Source of the DNA: Kalmusia sp. IMI 367209
Taxonomy: Eukaryota; Ascomycota; Dothideomycetes; Pleosporales; Didymosphaeriaceae
Assembly: GCA_027946365.1 (NCBI GenBank)
Contig: JAPEUQ010000004.1
Span: 1,302,001 to 1,366,000 of the forward strand
Length of the DNA stretch: 64,000 bases
Direction: 5' to 3'
Translations under genes and position numbers: made by a program
In this document: positions 37,250 to 48,630 of the stretch, piece after piece
Position numbering within the stretch: the first letter of the stretch is position 1
Layout: each line of letters starts with the position of its first letter
The notes under the pieces: generated by a model
Seen by the model: the letters and a program-made list of their open reading frames with translations, nothing else
Told to the model about the DNA's origin: nothing
Databases searched by the model: none

Positions 37250-38134
37250 CTAGTTAGCATCCTCAGTCGGCTCTGCCGGCGGGGCGCTAGCAGAGGCTGA
37301 AGGACGTCCCGAGGGCCTGGCGCTGCGGGAGAATGATGGGCGGGCTAATCTTCATGTTCAGCTCCAGAGCTAGCAAGGAGAAAGTAGAGGAAACTTACCG
37401 CTGCCAGTAGGAACGCCAGATGGAGCACCAGTAGGGCGGGAGAAAGACGGGCGAGCTAAGTAGATCAGCGGACTATTCAATCATTAGTCGAGATCACATA
37501 ATGGTAACTTACGACCACCGGTCGGCACGCCGCTGGGAAGACCAGTCGGGAAGCCAGAGGCTTTTTAGCATCGTTAGCGCAATCGTGTCATTTATCTTCA
37601 GTGAGGAAACTACTCACGGAGACCCGTTGGGAAACCAGAAGCTGGTCCGCAATGTTAGCTCCTTCGATTTATACAACTCTAGGCAAATGAAACTCACGAA
37701 GACCTGTAGGGAAGCCAGAAGCTAATCCGGAGTGTTAGCTCATTCAATATAGACAGCTCTCCTTGAGGAGAACTTACGAAGGCCGGTAGGGAAGCCAGAA
37801 GCTGATTCAAACAATTAGCACCGTGAATTCATGTTATTCCCTTAATAAAACATACGAAGACCAGTGAAGCAAGGACGAGGGCGGCCAGAGCGGGTGGCGC
37901 TGGTGGGGGCCTCCTGGGGCTCAGCGAGCGGGACGGCAATGGCGCTATTATAGAGTCAGTTAACCTTTTCGATGTAATATAATACAAAGTGAAAGTTTTA
38001 GAAACCCATCGTGAACTAAGTGACTCCAAAGTGCACGGTTCGCGAAGGCAGTCTCTAACCTTTCAACCTTGAACTGTTGTCTTGAGGGAAAGTTACCCAG
38101 CGGCGAAGATAGCAGCGATGAGAGAGAACTTCAT
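37250..38134 (-). CDS. Secreted octapeptide-repeat protein encoded by symmetric micro-exons (132 aa)
   Basis: No family recognised. Eight exons on the minus strand: 38097-38134, 37856-37944, 37778-37801, 37698-37721, 37618-37641, 37513-37560, 37399-37455 and 37250-37344. They sum to 399 nt, exactly 133 codons, and every intron has GT and AG ends. Exon 1 encodes the start of a signal peptide (MKFSLIAAIFAAG), completed by AIAVPLA in exon 2, so it should be secreted. Exons 3, 4 and 5 (24 nt each, phase 1-1) each encode PSGFPTGL. Exon 6 (48 nt) encodes PSGFPTGL plus PSGVPTGG. Exon 7 has RPSFSRPTGAPSGVPTGS, and exon 8 a related RPSFSRS then a Ser/Ala/Pro tail and stop TAG. There is one Cys and no KR/RR Kex2 site. 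Codon use is strongly C-ending, as in well-expressed genes. A structural or signalling peptide are both possible. Confidence 0.85.
37513..37801 (-). repeat. Tandem exon-intron units of 80-81 bp
   Basis: Exon starts at 37801, 37721, 37641 and 37560 are spaced 80, 80 and 81 bp. The 24-nt coding part is conserved (differences only at synonymous sites). The introns of about 55 bp have diverged apart from splice sites and a GCTAAC/GCTAAT branch-like element, which is repeated at the same distance from each acceptor. Confidence 0.85.
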
Positions 38135-40050
38135 TTGATGTAGGGTTGAGAACGATTGAAGACGAGCTTAAAACTTTTTCAGAAGGTTGGAAACACTGGA
38201 GCTGGATTGTCCGATGGTGTCTACTTTGCGTCGAAGGCAGTCCTGTCTTTATACTTCTCACAAGCCTACATTGTCGTGTTTCTCCGTTGCCATATTTTGA
38301 CTCGGATGCGGAATTCAATATCGCCGTCTGGGGCGTTGTGATGACGATCGGACTTGCGTAGATGAGGCTCAATATCCATTGATTTCACCATTGCGCCCGC
38401 CATAGCCCACCGATCTTTCGTGCTACGGGCTGGTTGCCCTATACATCCCAAATTTCCGACTTGCAGATGCTAGAAGGCTGTTGTGTTGCGGGGAAAGCTG
38501 CAGGGACGTTGCACAGTGCTGCAGGATAGATTGAACACTGAGAGTGCCCGGGACATTCCGAAACTCAAGCTTTTGATCGGAGTGGCCAAGCACTGTTGAA
38601 CCAAGTAGGAGGCGTTGAGTAGTACACTTTAGGACAATTGCCACGAATGGGATGACAGTGCGAGGCGCAGGGTGATGATCTGCAACTGTTGTAGCTATAT
38701 GAAAAGTTCGGTGCGTCGAATAGACGCATAGCTGGTAAAACGCCATCCCTGGTCTATGTGACGAATGACGAGTGTCCCCTGATCACGATGATCGAAAGAT
38801 CTCGCAGTTACGGACCGCTTGGTACTGTCGGTGCTTTCTCTTTTCGAGAAGGATGCTATTACCATTGCATTTAGCCTTTTCATATTCGAGGAATAATTCG
38901 ATCGCAAGCCACATGTGAGTCGTGGTAAGATGCCGAGGAGCTAAACTGATCAACGGCGACGTCGCAAGCAAAATCGGGCCCAGCCGATCTGGCTACAGTG
39001 ACCCACTACTGAGTACTGAAGAGCTCTGAGTAAATAGCTCTGGCTAGGTTCAAGGGTTTTAGATTATGATGCTGCCCGGGTAACAAAGCCCAACAAAGAA
39101 TAGACAAATGCGGGGCGAATTGAGTGACGTTCATGTTGCCGAAGAAGTTGGCATGCAAAACTTCGGGTAAGTAATAGAACGAGATGCGTGGTTCAAGTTC
39201 GGCTGACTGGGCATGGTCGGAAGTGATGCAATTCTGGGAAGCCAGCAGGGCGCACAATGGCGGTGCCTGTTTCTCCAGGAATAGTGGCTTTTTTCAGGGA
39301 TGTCTCGCCAATCATGCGACGTCGGACGCGTAAGCTTGTTGTGCCCGGGGAATGACATCTCGAAATCCAGGATGGCGAGCGAGCACGTCTACCTGACACC
39401 AGGACGCGTATACACACAAGAAAAAGCACGGACAAGAAGTACTTACAACGGCGCGTGCGATGGAACGTGAAGTAAAGGTAAGCTTCGCACAGTGATGAAC
39501 TAACCGGACATAAATTGGATGGTGGAATGCGCTAGCGTGGTGATTGGTCGGGCTACCTAGGTGTTCCTGAATTCTGCCGCTCTGGGCTCATTATTTCTCC
39601 GCAATCGGGTGGCGATCTTGTGGAGAACGTAGTGGCCGCTGTGGCACAGACCGGGGATTTTCAGGATGCAAAGGCCATGGGGGAGGGCTAGACGCCATGC
39701 GAACATATTAAGTGGTCTGTGCCTGACATTTCGTCACTGCTCGCTTCCTCAAGAAACAGGCCACTTGGAATCTACTGACCATTCGAATTATGTACAACTA
39801 GCTACAATTGAGGGGGCCAGGTCAATAGTGAAAGTGCCCACATAATATGTCAATGACCTTTGAAGCAATAGAGCACCACCTCACGAGGTGTCTCATGTTG
39901 TACAATAGATATTTGTTGAGAGACATTCAGTATCGGCGATGGCTGCGGAAACTCATGTAGATGCAAAGGTCTTTCGATATACATTCTAGTGACGCAGAGA
40001 TCAGGCTCTTGGAGATCCAGGTAGAACTTATGCGGTGGCTTTTCGCACTT
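38135..40050. other. Upstream region of the micro-exon gene; otherwise empty
   Basis: Apart from the TATA box listed separately, I find only short unsupported ORFs. A gap of 1.9 kb upstream of a small secreted-protein gene may hold control elements, but I cannot name any. Confidence 0.4.
38248..38253 (-). promoter_or_regulatory. TATA box of the micro-exon repeat gene
   Basis: TATAAA on the minus strand, about 115 nt upstream of the ATG at 38134, a normal distance for a fungal gene with a leader of about 80 nt. Confidence 0.55.
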
Positions 40051-41858
40051 CTACGATATTGACACTGACGGCAGTGGAATTACACTTGCATTCAATACCA
40101 CTCCTTGATCAATCAACCGGTCTTTTAGTTCCAAATACGGAACCTCTTGAATGATACATGCGCGACTAAGAGCGATATCGCAAGCATTTGCACAAGCTTG
40201 ACCCAGCGCATAAAATTGATGCTCTAGCCGAACTGCACCTGTTATGCATCAGCACACCACAAACGATGTCATCATAAAAGGCAGTAAAACTTACCGTAAC
40301 CGACATGGGAGCTTGATGGACACGTTGGAGTAATGATATTTGTTGCTTCTATCCGCTTTGGAACCAAAGCTCGATAGGAAATCCCGAACGGAATCCACTT
40401 GTGTCCGTCTTTGAAGATGAAGCCCTCATTGTGAACGACACCGTTGCGAATAACCCGCCGTGAGCAGTGCGTATCCGTTGGCCAGCAAGCCACTGCCACC
40501 GGGTCAGACACGGGATCTTCGCCGTTTAGCGATGCTGTGTGCTCGGTAATGATATAATCGGATATCATCCTGCGGCCAGCGCGAACATATAATTGGCGTG
40601 GAAAGTGGTCATTGTCAGGGAATTCATCGAGGCAATAACCCCACTTGGACCACTCGCTACGCACGCTGGCAGGGAGCGAAGGATCGCTTGTGAAAAAGTA
40701 CAGAAGGCCTTGTGTGAACGAAGTAGTCTCCTTTAAGATCTTTGTCCGTCCTTCGTCTCCAACAACTAGCCAGTCATCGTTCAATCCCAAGAGATCTGTG
40801 GCAAGGACGGCTTCAGAGCCAATCAAATCTGTCTTACTGTTTGGAACCCGCGGGGCTGGAAGGTAAAATGTGCCTCCTTTTTCAGCGAAGCGCCGATGCA
40901 GCTCAAATTGAGACGGATCATAGTCTTTAGGCTTCGTGATAGGTTTCTGATTTGCAGCGATGTTGGTCAGAGGCACACGGTATGAAAATGCGGGTAGATG
41001 TTTGTCCGCATCACCGGGGATGCCAAATGGCTCATCCGAAACTCCAAATATTGTTCCACTTGTAGGGTCACCAGGCGTGCGATAAGGATCGATAGGCTTG
41101 TCGAACTGCCTATATGGTGTTTCGCTGCGAATTCCGTTCAAGCTTTCTCCATATGTGGAACTGGACTCGCGGCCGAATGTGGTCGAAATGCCCACTCTGT
41201 GCAATAGGTCGCCCTCATATGACGCATCTACAAAGATCTAGCAAGTACAATGAGCAGAGGTCTGAAAGATCACTTAATGGTTTCCTACCTTTGCCTTAAT
41301 TTCTATGTTGTCTGTAAGACGTATGCTCTGAATTGTCTGCCCATTTTTGGACAAGGAACCTTGCTCCCGAAGCGATGCCTACAGGTTTCAGTTCACATTG
41401 CGGGGATTGGATGTATACGCCCTTACGTAGACAATATCAATATCATGTTCTGCAAGCCAGCTAGAAATGACCTTCTCCGCGACTTTGGACTCGAATTTCC
41501 ATACCAGAGGATCTTTTAAATTTTCCGCTACGACTTTCTCAAGATACGGCAGTCGATCGTACACAGCGCTTATTCTGCGGTGAAACTCCAAGGACAACCC
41601 ACCCAAAGTTCCACTATTTTGGAATTCGGGTTGATTATCAATATCTGTTGATCCAAGGCCCTCGATCTGAATACCTCCTACCCGGCCGCTTGTCAGTTTG
41701 AACAACAAAGAATTTTTGTGCATCTAGGACCGACCTATATGTCTGTGTGGAGATATTAAAGCGGCCCTGCGCCCTAGTCTTGCGCTCTGAATGGCAGTTG
41801 CAACTGCGCCTGATGTTGAACCGTAAACGGCAATCTCATATTCAGCGGGTGCGGCCAT
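40051..41858 (-). CDS. FAD-dependent oxidoreductase (FAD_oxidored-like family), 531 aa
   Basis: Flavoenzyme, substrate unknown. The N-terminus EYEIAVYGSTSGAVATAIQS followed by LGRRAALISPHRHIGGIQIE is a Rossmann-type FAD-binding start. Further family-typical stretches are GLGSTDIDNQ, FVDASYEGDLLHRVG, SLNGIR and SSSHVGYGAVRLEHQFYALG. Start ATG is at 41856-41858, stop at 40051-40053. Introns 41678-41734, 41379-41426, 41238-41288 and 40239-40294 give exactly 532 codons. The first intron has a weak donor (GTCGGT) but restores HIGGIQ. No signal peptide is visible. Nothing ties it to the NRPS, although an oxidase role cannot be excluded. Confidence 0.88.
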
Positions 41859-42584
41859 TCTTGTACTTGAAGCGTAATATGTGAGTGCCACTTGGGGATT
41901 TGATGGCTCATACAGTCCTAGAATTGAATTGTATGCGTAGTCTGTGCTCGTATAATGTATGTAAGGACGTCTCGGGGCACAATAGATGGTATGAGTTTTG
42001 TTCTAAATCGCACGATCAGCGAAATGACTCAATGACCACCAATTCATACTACTCAGACCTAATCACTCGATGCTAAGTAGTTCAAGCACTACCAAACAAC
42101 AAGACTGTCGTTACGGCCGCCCATCCAGAGTAAACATTCAAACGCACGCAGGTACGGAAAACGGCAGCCACTCACTTTATCCCTCGCTTCTAGCACGAAT
42201 CGCACTGTTACCCTCTCCGCCTATCATCTCATTCATGAATCAAGAGCTCCGATGACATCTCCGATACCTGTGGGTCAATCTTCATCCATCGCGCGCTCCT
42301 CCGTCCTGGCCCACATTTTCTCGAGAACCATTCTGTATAGGGCGCGATCTTCGTTGTTCACACAAGACGGTTAAGTTTGAGTCGACACTAGAAAGAACAT
42401 CGGACCGGTGTACTAGCGGGCTTCCTTACCCGAACTGGAGCCCCACGGGGTGCTTATGCCTTGGCCACCGAGCTAGCAAATCCTAAGCATTACAAGATGT
42501 AAAAGTTGGGCATGGTACAAAAGCTTGTGGGACCCAGCGAACGGTGCGACAAGCGCCTGCTCACGAGATTCAATTCCATCAAAG
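41859..42584. other. Intergenic between divergent oxidoreductase and sugar transporter
   Basis: Head-to-head promoters are expected here. No clear TATA box or repeat; only short ORFs. Confidence 0.4.
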
Positions 42585-44470
42585 ATGGGCGGCAAAGGCA
42601 ACATCTTCGTCGCCAGGGATGCGTGGAAGTCGGCGACCACCAGATTAGTCCTCATATGTGCGTTGTATTCAATGGGCAGTTTCTTCTTCGGATAGTATGT
42701 TACCACGCCTTCCAGACATTGCACTGAAACTGACCATCGCGAAGTGATGCAGCTTCCTTTGGCGGCGTCCAAGCCTTCCAACCCTTTGCCAAAAAATTCG
42801 GTTCTTACAACCCCAGTACTAAGCAATGGGCCCTCCCCGCCAAAACTGCTTCATTGATGAACAGTCTGCCCCTTATAGGGAAATTCATAGGGACGTTGAT
42901 ATGTGGCCCTATGATCGAGAAGCTCGGCCATCGCACGAGCATGTTCATCACCTGCTTCACGCAAATCGTCGGCGTAGTCATCCAATGCACCAGCCACGGC
43001 ACCGTACAGTATACTGCGGGACGAATAGTCATCTACCTCGCGGTCGGGCTAGTCGAGAACGTCGTGCCCACGTACCAAGCCGAGATTGCGCCTGCGCCGC
43101 TTCGTGGGTTCTTCGTCGGCTCGATACAGCTCTTCCTGACATTCGGGAGCCTCATAGCGGGTATTATTAATAATGAAATGGCAAAGTATATGAGCGATTT
43201 TGGGTGGGTTTTTGCGACGGCATTTCAAGCTGTGCCGGGGGTTATCATTCTCTGTGGACTACCATTTACTCCAAGTATGTGAGCGAGTGAGATGAGAGAG
43301 GGAAGATTTGCTAACAACGTGTGCTAGATTCGCCTCGCTGGTTGGTGCAGAAAGATCGCGCAAACGAAGCAGAAGAAGTCCTTCGAAAATTGCGCACGCA
43401 GGCCGATAATGAGAGTGGGCTTTGTGTGTTGGAGTTGACTGCGATGTGTGAGGAGACGCAGATTGTCAAACAGAAAGATCCGTGGTCGCCGCTTTTCAAG
43501 GGAACTAATTTCCGCAGGACCAAGTATGGTCACCCCTCTACACACGATGGAACGAATGCTAATCAGGATAGTATTGCTATTTCGATCATGGCCCTGCAAC
43601 AATTGACAGGCGTTACTTTCTCTAGCACGTATGGACCAACGTTCTACAAGCAAGAAGGCCTCGGAAACATGGCATTCACCTATGCAGTAAGTCAAACCAC
43701 GCTTGACTCTAGCTCTCTTTGACCATTTGCAGGCAATCAACAACGGCGTGTCGGTTGTCACCGCTATCATGGGAATGGTCATTCTCGACATGTTTGGCCG
43801 CCGCAGTGTATCCCTTTGGGGCAATATCGGACAAGGTCTGTTCCTCTTCTTGATCGGGGGCCTAGGCGCAATAGCGAATCGCTCTACTTCGGACACTCAA
43901 GGCATGGTTGCGTCCTTCATCATATATGCCGCTATACTGCACATGACCTTGGGCCCCGCAGCATACATCACCGCCTCGGAAGTAGGCAAATCGTCGCTGA
44001 GGGAAAAGACTATGTCAATCTCGGTATGTGATTTCCGTCCTCGCTTTTTTTTTTGTTACTGACAAGAATTGTAGACTGCTGTCAATGTCGTCGTCAGCTT
44101 CGTCGTCGTCTTCACTACTCCCTACTTGCTTAACTCGTCTTACGCTGGTCTCGGCCCTCGGCTGGGCTTTGTCTGGGGAGGCTGCGCGGTCCTAGGTGCC
44201 GTGTGGGTCTGGTTCTGTATGCCGGAGCTCAAAGGCCGAAATCTCGAGGAGATCGACGAGTTGTTCGAGGCAAGGCTGCCTGCGTGGAGATTCGAAAAGT
44301 ACGAAACTACAGGGATCAGTCACGACATTGGAGCTCTTCAGGGGAATCACAACGCCCTCACGACATCAAAGAATGCTGCAGTTGAACTGAGAGATGTTGT
44401 TGAGAACAACCATGATCTGAGGATGATGCAACGAGACACTAAAATTGGTGTGGGGCTCACCCTACAGTAG
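42585..44470 (+). CDS. MFS sugar transporter, 545 aa
   Basis: Plasma-membrane sugar:H+ symporter or facilitator of the major facilitator superfamily. Family signatures in order: FFFGYDAASFGGVQ in TM1, MIEKLGHRTS after TM2, AGRIVIYLAVGLVENVVPTY with the downstream PLRG, NSPRWLVQKDR before the central loop, ALQQLTGVTF, DMFGRRSVSLWG, and PELKGRNLEEIDELFE at the end. ATG at 42585; introns 42695-42744, 43275-43327, 43524-43571, 43687-43732 and 44024-44074 give 546 codons with no lesion. The product resembles fungal alpha-glucoside/hexose porters, but the substrate cannot be read from sequence. Confidence 0.93.
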
Positions 44471-45165
44471 GCTTAGCGTCACTGATAAGGAATGTTCATC
44501 AGCGTTGAACCGCAAGTTGAGGCCTGGTTCACTATGCCTTGCACATGCAAAAGTATCTTGATTAGCCTATACCTACAATGCCAGGATGAGCATCCTGAGA
44601 AATATCGTTGTATGCCTTTGAATACGAGGTGAATAGAGCAATCGAATGATATCCGATGCGGGAAGTAGCGACTATGTGTTGACGCGGCCTCAAGCATTGG
44701 CACTGCAATGCATATGCGGCTTCGGGCGGCGCATTGAGCTGCAAAATTCGCAAAGAACATAGATGGTACAATTCAATATAGGAAAGGTCCGATTGCCAGC
44801 TGAGCGTCGGAATGTTCCTTTAAGCTGGTCGGTCGGCGAGCAATCACCTTGGTAATGTGCTGACGCAGGCATCCTGGATAATTTCGCCATGACTCATGTG
44901 CGAAAGGCTTCGAAAACCATGAGATGGCTGGCGGAAAATTGGTGGTATAAAGTACAAGGCTAATTGGTGGTATCATATTGAGAAAGCAAGCGCGGGTAGC
45001 GTGATGACTCTTCGGGACGTATCCGGTCATCAGTGGATGCTAGAATGATGCAAAGACGTATGCCAGTGGCAGCTACATGCCTGGAAGGCCGGTGGTAGTG
45101 GTAGACGGCGTCTTCCGATGTAGGAAGCGGTTGCGCCTTCCGACCTTAGGTATTTGGCGAAGCCC
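44471..45165. other. Intergenic between convergent gene ends
   Basis: 3' flanks of the sugar transporter and of the PRKRIP1-like gene. No supported feature seen. Confidence 0.4.
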
Positions 45166-45789
45166 TCAATCGTCGTCTTCTATGACGAGCCCGATCTCTT
45201 CAGTGTTCTTCACTTCCCCACCACCGTTCAGTACCTGGTCGTCTTCCTCATCGACAGGCTTGGGCGCGTTCGCGTTGGGTGCAAGCTTCCTCTTCAGCTT
45301 GTCGCCCTCTGGAGCTGGTGTGCCTTCCTTATCGTGCCCATCCTCGCCCTTCTGTCCCTTCTTCTGTTTTGCTTTCCTTGCCCGCTGCTTTTCCCGTTTC
45401 GCCCTGTTCCTCTCCGTTTTTTCGCGATCTCGCCGTTCCTGCTCCGCCTTTCTCTCCTGGAAGGCTTTCTCGTCTTCTTCCTTCTTCACCTGGTCATCCA
45501 TGAGTCGTAGGCGCTCATATTCTCGCCGACGACTCGCCTTATACACGTGAAACTCGCCGCTGCCTGCTCCTGCGCTCGAACCCTGCACATTGGCGACGAT
45601 TTCGGGCGGTGGTGCCAGGCCTTTGTCAGGTCTTGAGCCCGGTATGTATATCTCGCGGTCTGGCTTTGCGAAGAGCGCTTCTACGTCTGCGGCGAGCTTC
45701 CCACCAGGCGTGAGAGCGCGCTTCTTGGTGGGCCGCTTCGAGCGCGGGTCTGCGGAGGTGGGGATGGACTCGGGGATAGGCTCCGACAT
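45166..45789 (-). CDS. PRKRIP1-like (DUF1168) nuclear/spliceosomal protein, 207 aa
   Basis: Highly charged protein of the family named after human PRKRIP1, a late spliceosome component. Diagnostic stretch: GSGEFHVYKASRRREYERL, followed by a long Lys/Arg/Glu-rich helix (KAEQERRDREKTERNRAKR) and an acidic C-terminal tail (EEIGLVIEDDD). Single exon. The ATG at 45787-45789 (MSEPIPES) is preferred; a longer in-frame extension to 45873 lacks family character. It lies head-to-head with the phosphatase gene, 412 bp apart. No lesion. Confidence 0.88.
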   Translation of the reverse strand: MSEPIPESIPTSADPRSKRPTKKRALTPGGKLAADVEALFAKPDREIYIPGSRPDKGLAPPPEIVANVQGSSAGAGSGEFHVYKASRRREYERLRLMDDQVKKEEDEKAFQERKAEQERRDREKTERNRAKREKQRARKAKQKKGQKGEDGHDKEGTPAPEGDKLKRKLAPNANAPKPVDEEDDQVLNGGGEVKNTEEIGLVIEDDD

Positions 45790-46201
45790 TGCGGGAGGTC
45801 GATGCTGTGGTGTTGCGCGTCTAGACGAGAGAGCCTTCTCGACACAAGGAATGGGAAAGGATGTAGGAACCAAGCGGCCCAGTAGCGGATACCTGTTAGT
45901 CTGGTGTTGTTGAAGGGCGAAAGTGAGATGCGTGAATGCTGACCGTGTTTATGCGCCAAAGCTTGGACCAGGGATTTTCTTGCGATACGGCGGGGGGCGA
46001 CTGCCAAAAGCGCCACCGATAGCGCAACGACGCCGCCTGGGCTGCTTTGAAACAGCGCACTGGAGCGTTTCACGTCTTTGCCTTACCCACTGACGAATTT
46101 GCGATAGAGCCTTCGCCACGAGTCCGTCACTACACATTCCACTGTACTCCTCGCATAGTAGAAACATCCCTTCTGATCATTGACACCCTCTTCCTGCCAA
46201 C
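45790..46201. promoter_or_regulatory. Bidirectional promoter region
   Basis: 412 bp between the ATGs of two divergent housekeeping-type genes (PRKRIP1-like, minus; histidine phosphatase, plus), so it must hold both promoters. No TATA box is evident. ORFs inside it are shadows. Confidence 0.5.
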
Positions 46202-48033
46202 ATGGGCAAACCTCGGGTAGGTGGACCCTTACCAACGAGCTGCAGCGGGATGCTAATCCAGGCACAGATGATTATCTTGGTGCGCCATGCCCAGTCCGAA
46301 GGAAACAAGAACCGCGACATCCACCAGTTCATCCCCGACCACAGAGTTAAGCTCACCCAGCTGGGCTGGAGTCAGGTAAGCTCTCTGGCCCTACCTTGAG
46401 CCGTATGGCAGCGTATGGACTGTAGCTGACCGCTGTTCTATAAACAGGCTGAAGAAGCAGGCCGACAGCTTCGCTCTCTGCTCAAACCGGACGACACGCT
46501 CCAGTTTTTCACCTCGCCCTACCGGCGGACACGAGAGACCACCGAAGGCATTTTGCGAACGCTCACCTCCGATGAACCCTCGCCATCGCCCTTTCCGCGA
46601 AATAAAATCACCGTCTTCGAGGAGCCGCGTCTCCGCGAGCAAGACTTTGGCAACTTCCAGCCATGTTCTGCCGAAATGGAGCGCATGTGGCAGGAAAGGG
46701 CTGACTACGGCCACTTCTTTTACCGCATCCCCAATGGAGAGAGCGCTGCGGATGCTTACGACCGCGTGAGCGGTTTCAACGAGAGTATGTGGAGGCAGTT
46801 CAGCGAGCCAGACTTTCCAAGTGTGTGTGTGCTTGTCACACACGGCCTGATGACGAGAGTATTCCTCATGAAGTGGTGAGTACCACGTGGGTCAATTGAG
46901 AGGGGCAAGTTTCTGACTAGCACAGGTATCATTGGTCGGTTGAGTACTTCGAGGACCTACGCAACGTTAACCATTGTGAATTCATCGTCATGAAGCAGAG
47001 CCCCGCCAACGGCAAATACATACTAGAGAACGAGCTGCGGACATGGTCTGATCTCAAAAAGCGCGCAGCCGCCGGGGAGAAGGCGAACGGCGGTACACCC
47101 ACCTCGACCCGGGCGACCCCACTATCTGCTAACACAATCGCCTCACCTATTGTCCCTATACGGCGCTGGGGAGGATGCGCAAATGGCTGCAACCACGACA
47201 AAATGAGCTGGCCGAAGCGAGTGATGCGAAAGAATACGGCCGACTTCGTGGGTAGTCAACCTCCTGTACCTCCCCTTCCCCACCAAGACGGCGAAAAGGA
47301 CGATCATCCCAACGCCCCCAAGGAAAGTGACCACACGCCGACTATCAAAGAGCCTACGCCACAAAAACCCACCCGCAAGTCGAGCACGAAGGCTGCCCCG
47401 ATACCAGCAATGCCATTGAGTCCTTTATCGCCAAACGACGCGTCCGACGATGCATCTGGGTCTGCCGATGACCAAGTAATGAGTAGCGAGCAAGAAGATT
47501 CAGGGCCGGTTCAGCCACGGAAGCACCATACCGCACCGAGAACTGCCGCGATACTACGTCATCTGCAACCTCCGGCAAACTCGGCTGGTGAAGGCTTCTC
47601 GGACGACTCCGACTACTTCCCTGGCATGCAGCACCTGCATGCGCATCACCACCACGGCCGACGAACCAACTCAAAGGCAAGGGAAAAGAGCAAGGAGCGC
47701 AAGGCGGCTCGCAAAATGACCGAGAAAGGCTGGATTCAAGAGTCTGGAATGAACTCCGGCGCCCGTGCCGACGCGCTGGGCGATAATGACGAGCTCAGCG
47801 ATGTAGGCTCGGCCTCTTATGTGAAGATTGTTTCTCCAACATATATGGAAGGCGGAGAGAATATGCCGATTCTGAAAGAAGCGCTTAAAGGCGACATGGT
47901 CGTGGAACAGAGGGAGGAGGGCCGAGGAGGTGATGACAAAGACTTGCCCACGCTGGGAGACAAGAAAGTTAGCGAAGAAGACATTGAGAAAATGAAGGAA
48001 GCAGACAGGAAGAGCCTTAGTGAAGTGTATTAG
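46202..48033 (+). CDS. Histidine phosphatase (phosphoglycerate-mutase-like) protein, 552 aa
   Basis: Histidine-phosphatase-superfamily enzyme, probably a phosphatase rather than a glycolytic mutase. Catalytic RHG motif LVRHAQSEGN near the N-terminus, TSPYRRTRET, then the second catalytic His in VTHGLMTRVFLMKW. After about residue 250 comes a long low-complexity tail with a His-rich stretch (HLHAHHHHGRR). Exon 1 is only MGKPR; introns 46217-46267, 46376-46447 and 46876-46925 give 553 codons. Similar long-tailed fungal proteins include yeast Det1 relatives; the physiological substrate is not inferable. No lesion. Confidence 0.9.
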
Positions 48034-48630
48034 GGCTAGAGTGCGATGTCATAAACTGACAGATCTGATGATTACGTATGATGAAATGTTCATGATTTGC
48101 ATAGATTGAAATTGTACGGGAATTGGGTAGGCGTCACATGGATTTTCGAATAGATACCAATAGAAATATCAATAACTCATCGGCAGATTCCAGTTAGCGC
48201 TCGAGGACACAACAGGTTTCCCGCTATGACTGGCGGTTACTTTTGAGCCGAGCTTGTAGTATGCTAGCTATTCGCAGCCAGCATCTTCGGTATCTTCAGC
48301 GTTGGTTCTGCCCTATCATTCTATATTTCCACAATCGTCTTCGAATACGAGTTTTTGCTACATATCTTCTTCTGTTCATCTTGTTCCAGTCCATCATTTT
48401 GCGCCAATATTTAGTGGCGTTAGCTGCGGCTTCGATTGAGGACCCACTCAAGCCAACCCCTCTATGAAGATTACCTGCATGACTAGGTCGAGCGTCTGCG
48501 CGTAGAAGTCAAAGCTACCTACTGACCAACTCCTAGTCTTGTCAGTGATGGCGTCAGCTTCTTAGCATTAAATACTCGCAGCCACCTAGGGAATTTTAGG
48601 TACGTTAACGCTAGTTCAACGCAAGATACC
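48034..48630. other. Intergenic, nothing recognised
   Basis: 3' flank of the phosphatase and 5' flank of the hydrolase. One short hydrophobic ORF near 48243-48467 is not supported. Confidence 0.4.

Noticed and set aside
37513..37801. Near-identical 24-bp direct repeats with about 56-bp unique spacers, resembling a CRISPR array
   Set aside because: Each repeat is bounded by splice sites, the spacers contain branch sites, and the repeats join into one reading frame with a signal peptide. The host is a fungus.
40051..41858. FAD oxidoreductase as a tailoring enzyme of the NRPS
   Set aside because: It lies 8 kb from the synthetase beyond a HET gene and the micro-exon gene, with no shared regulatory signal visible; left as unassigned.
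42425..42478. Possible tRNA gene on the minus strand (GGTGGCCAAGG and a TTCG-containing stretch)
   Set aside because: The B-box-like sequence is poor and no acceptor stem or anticodon arm could be folded.
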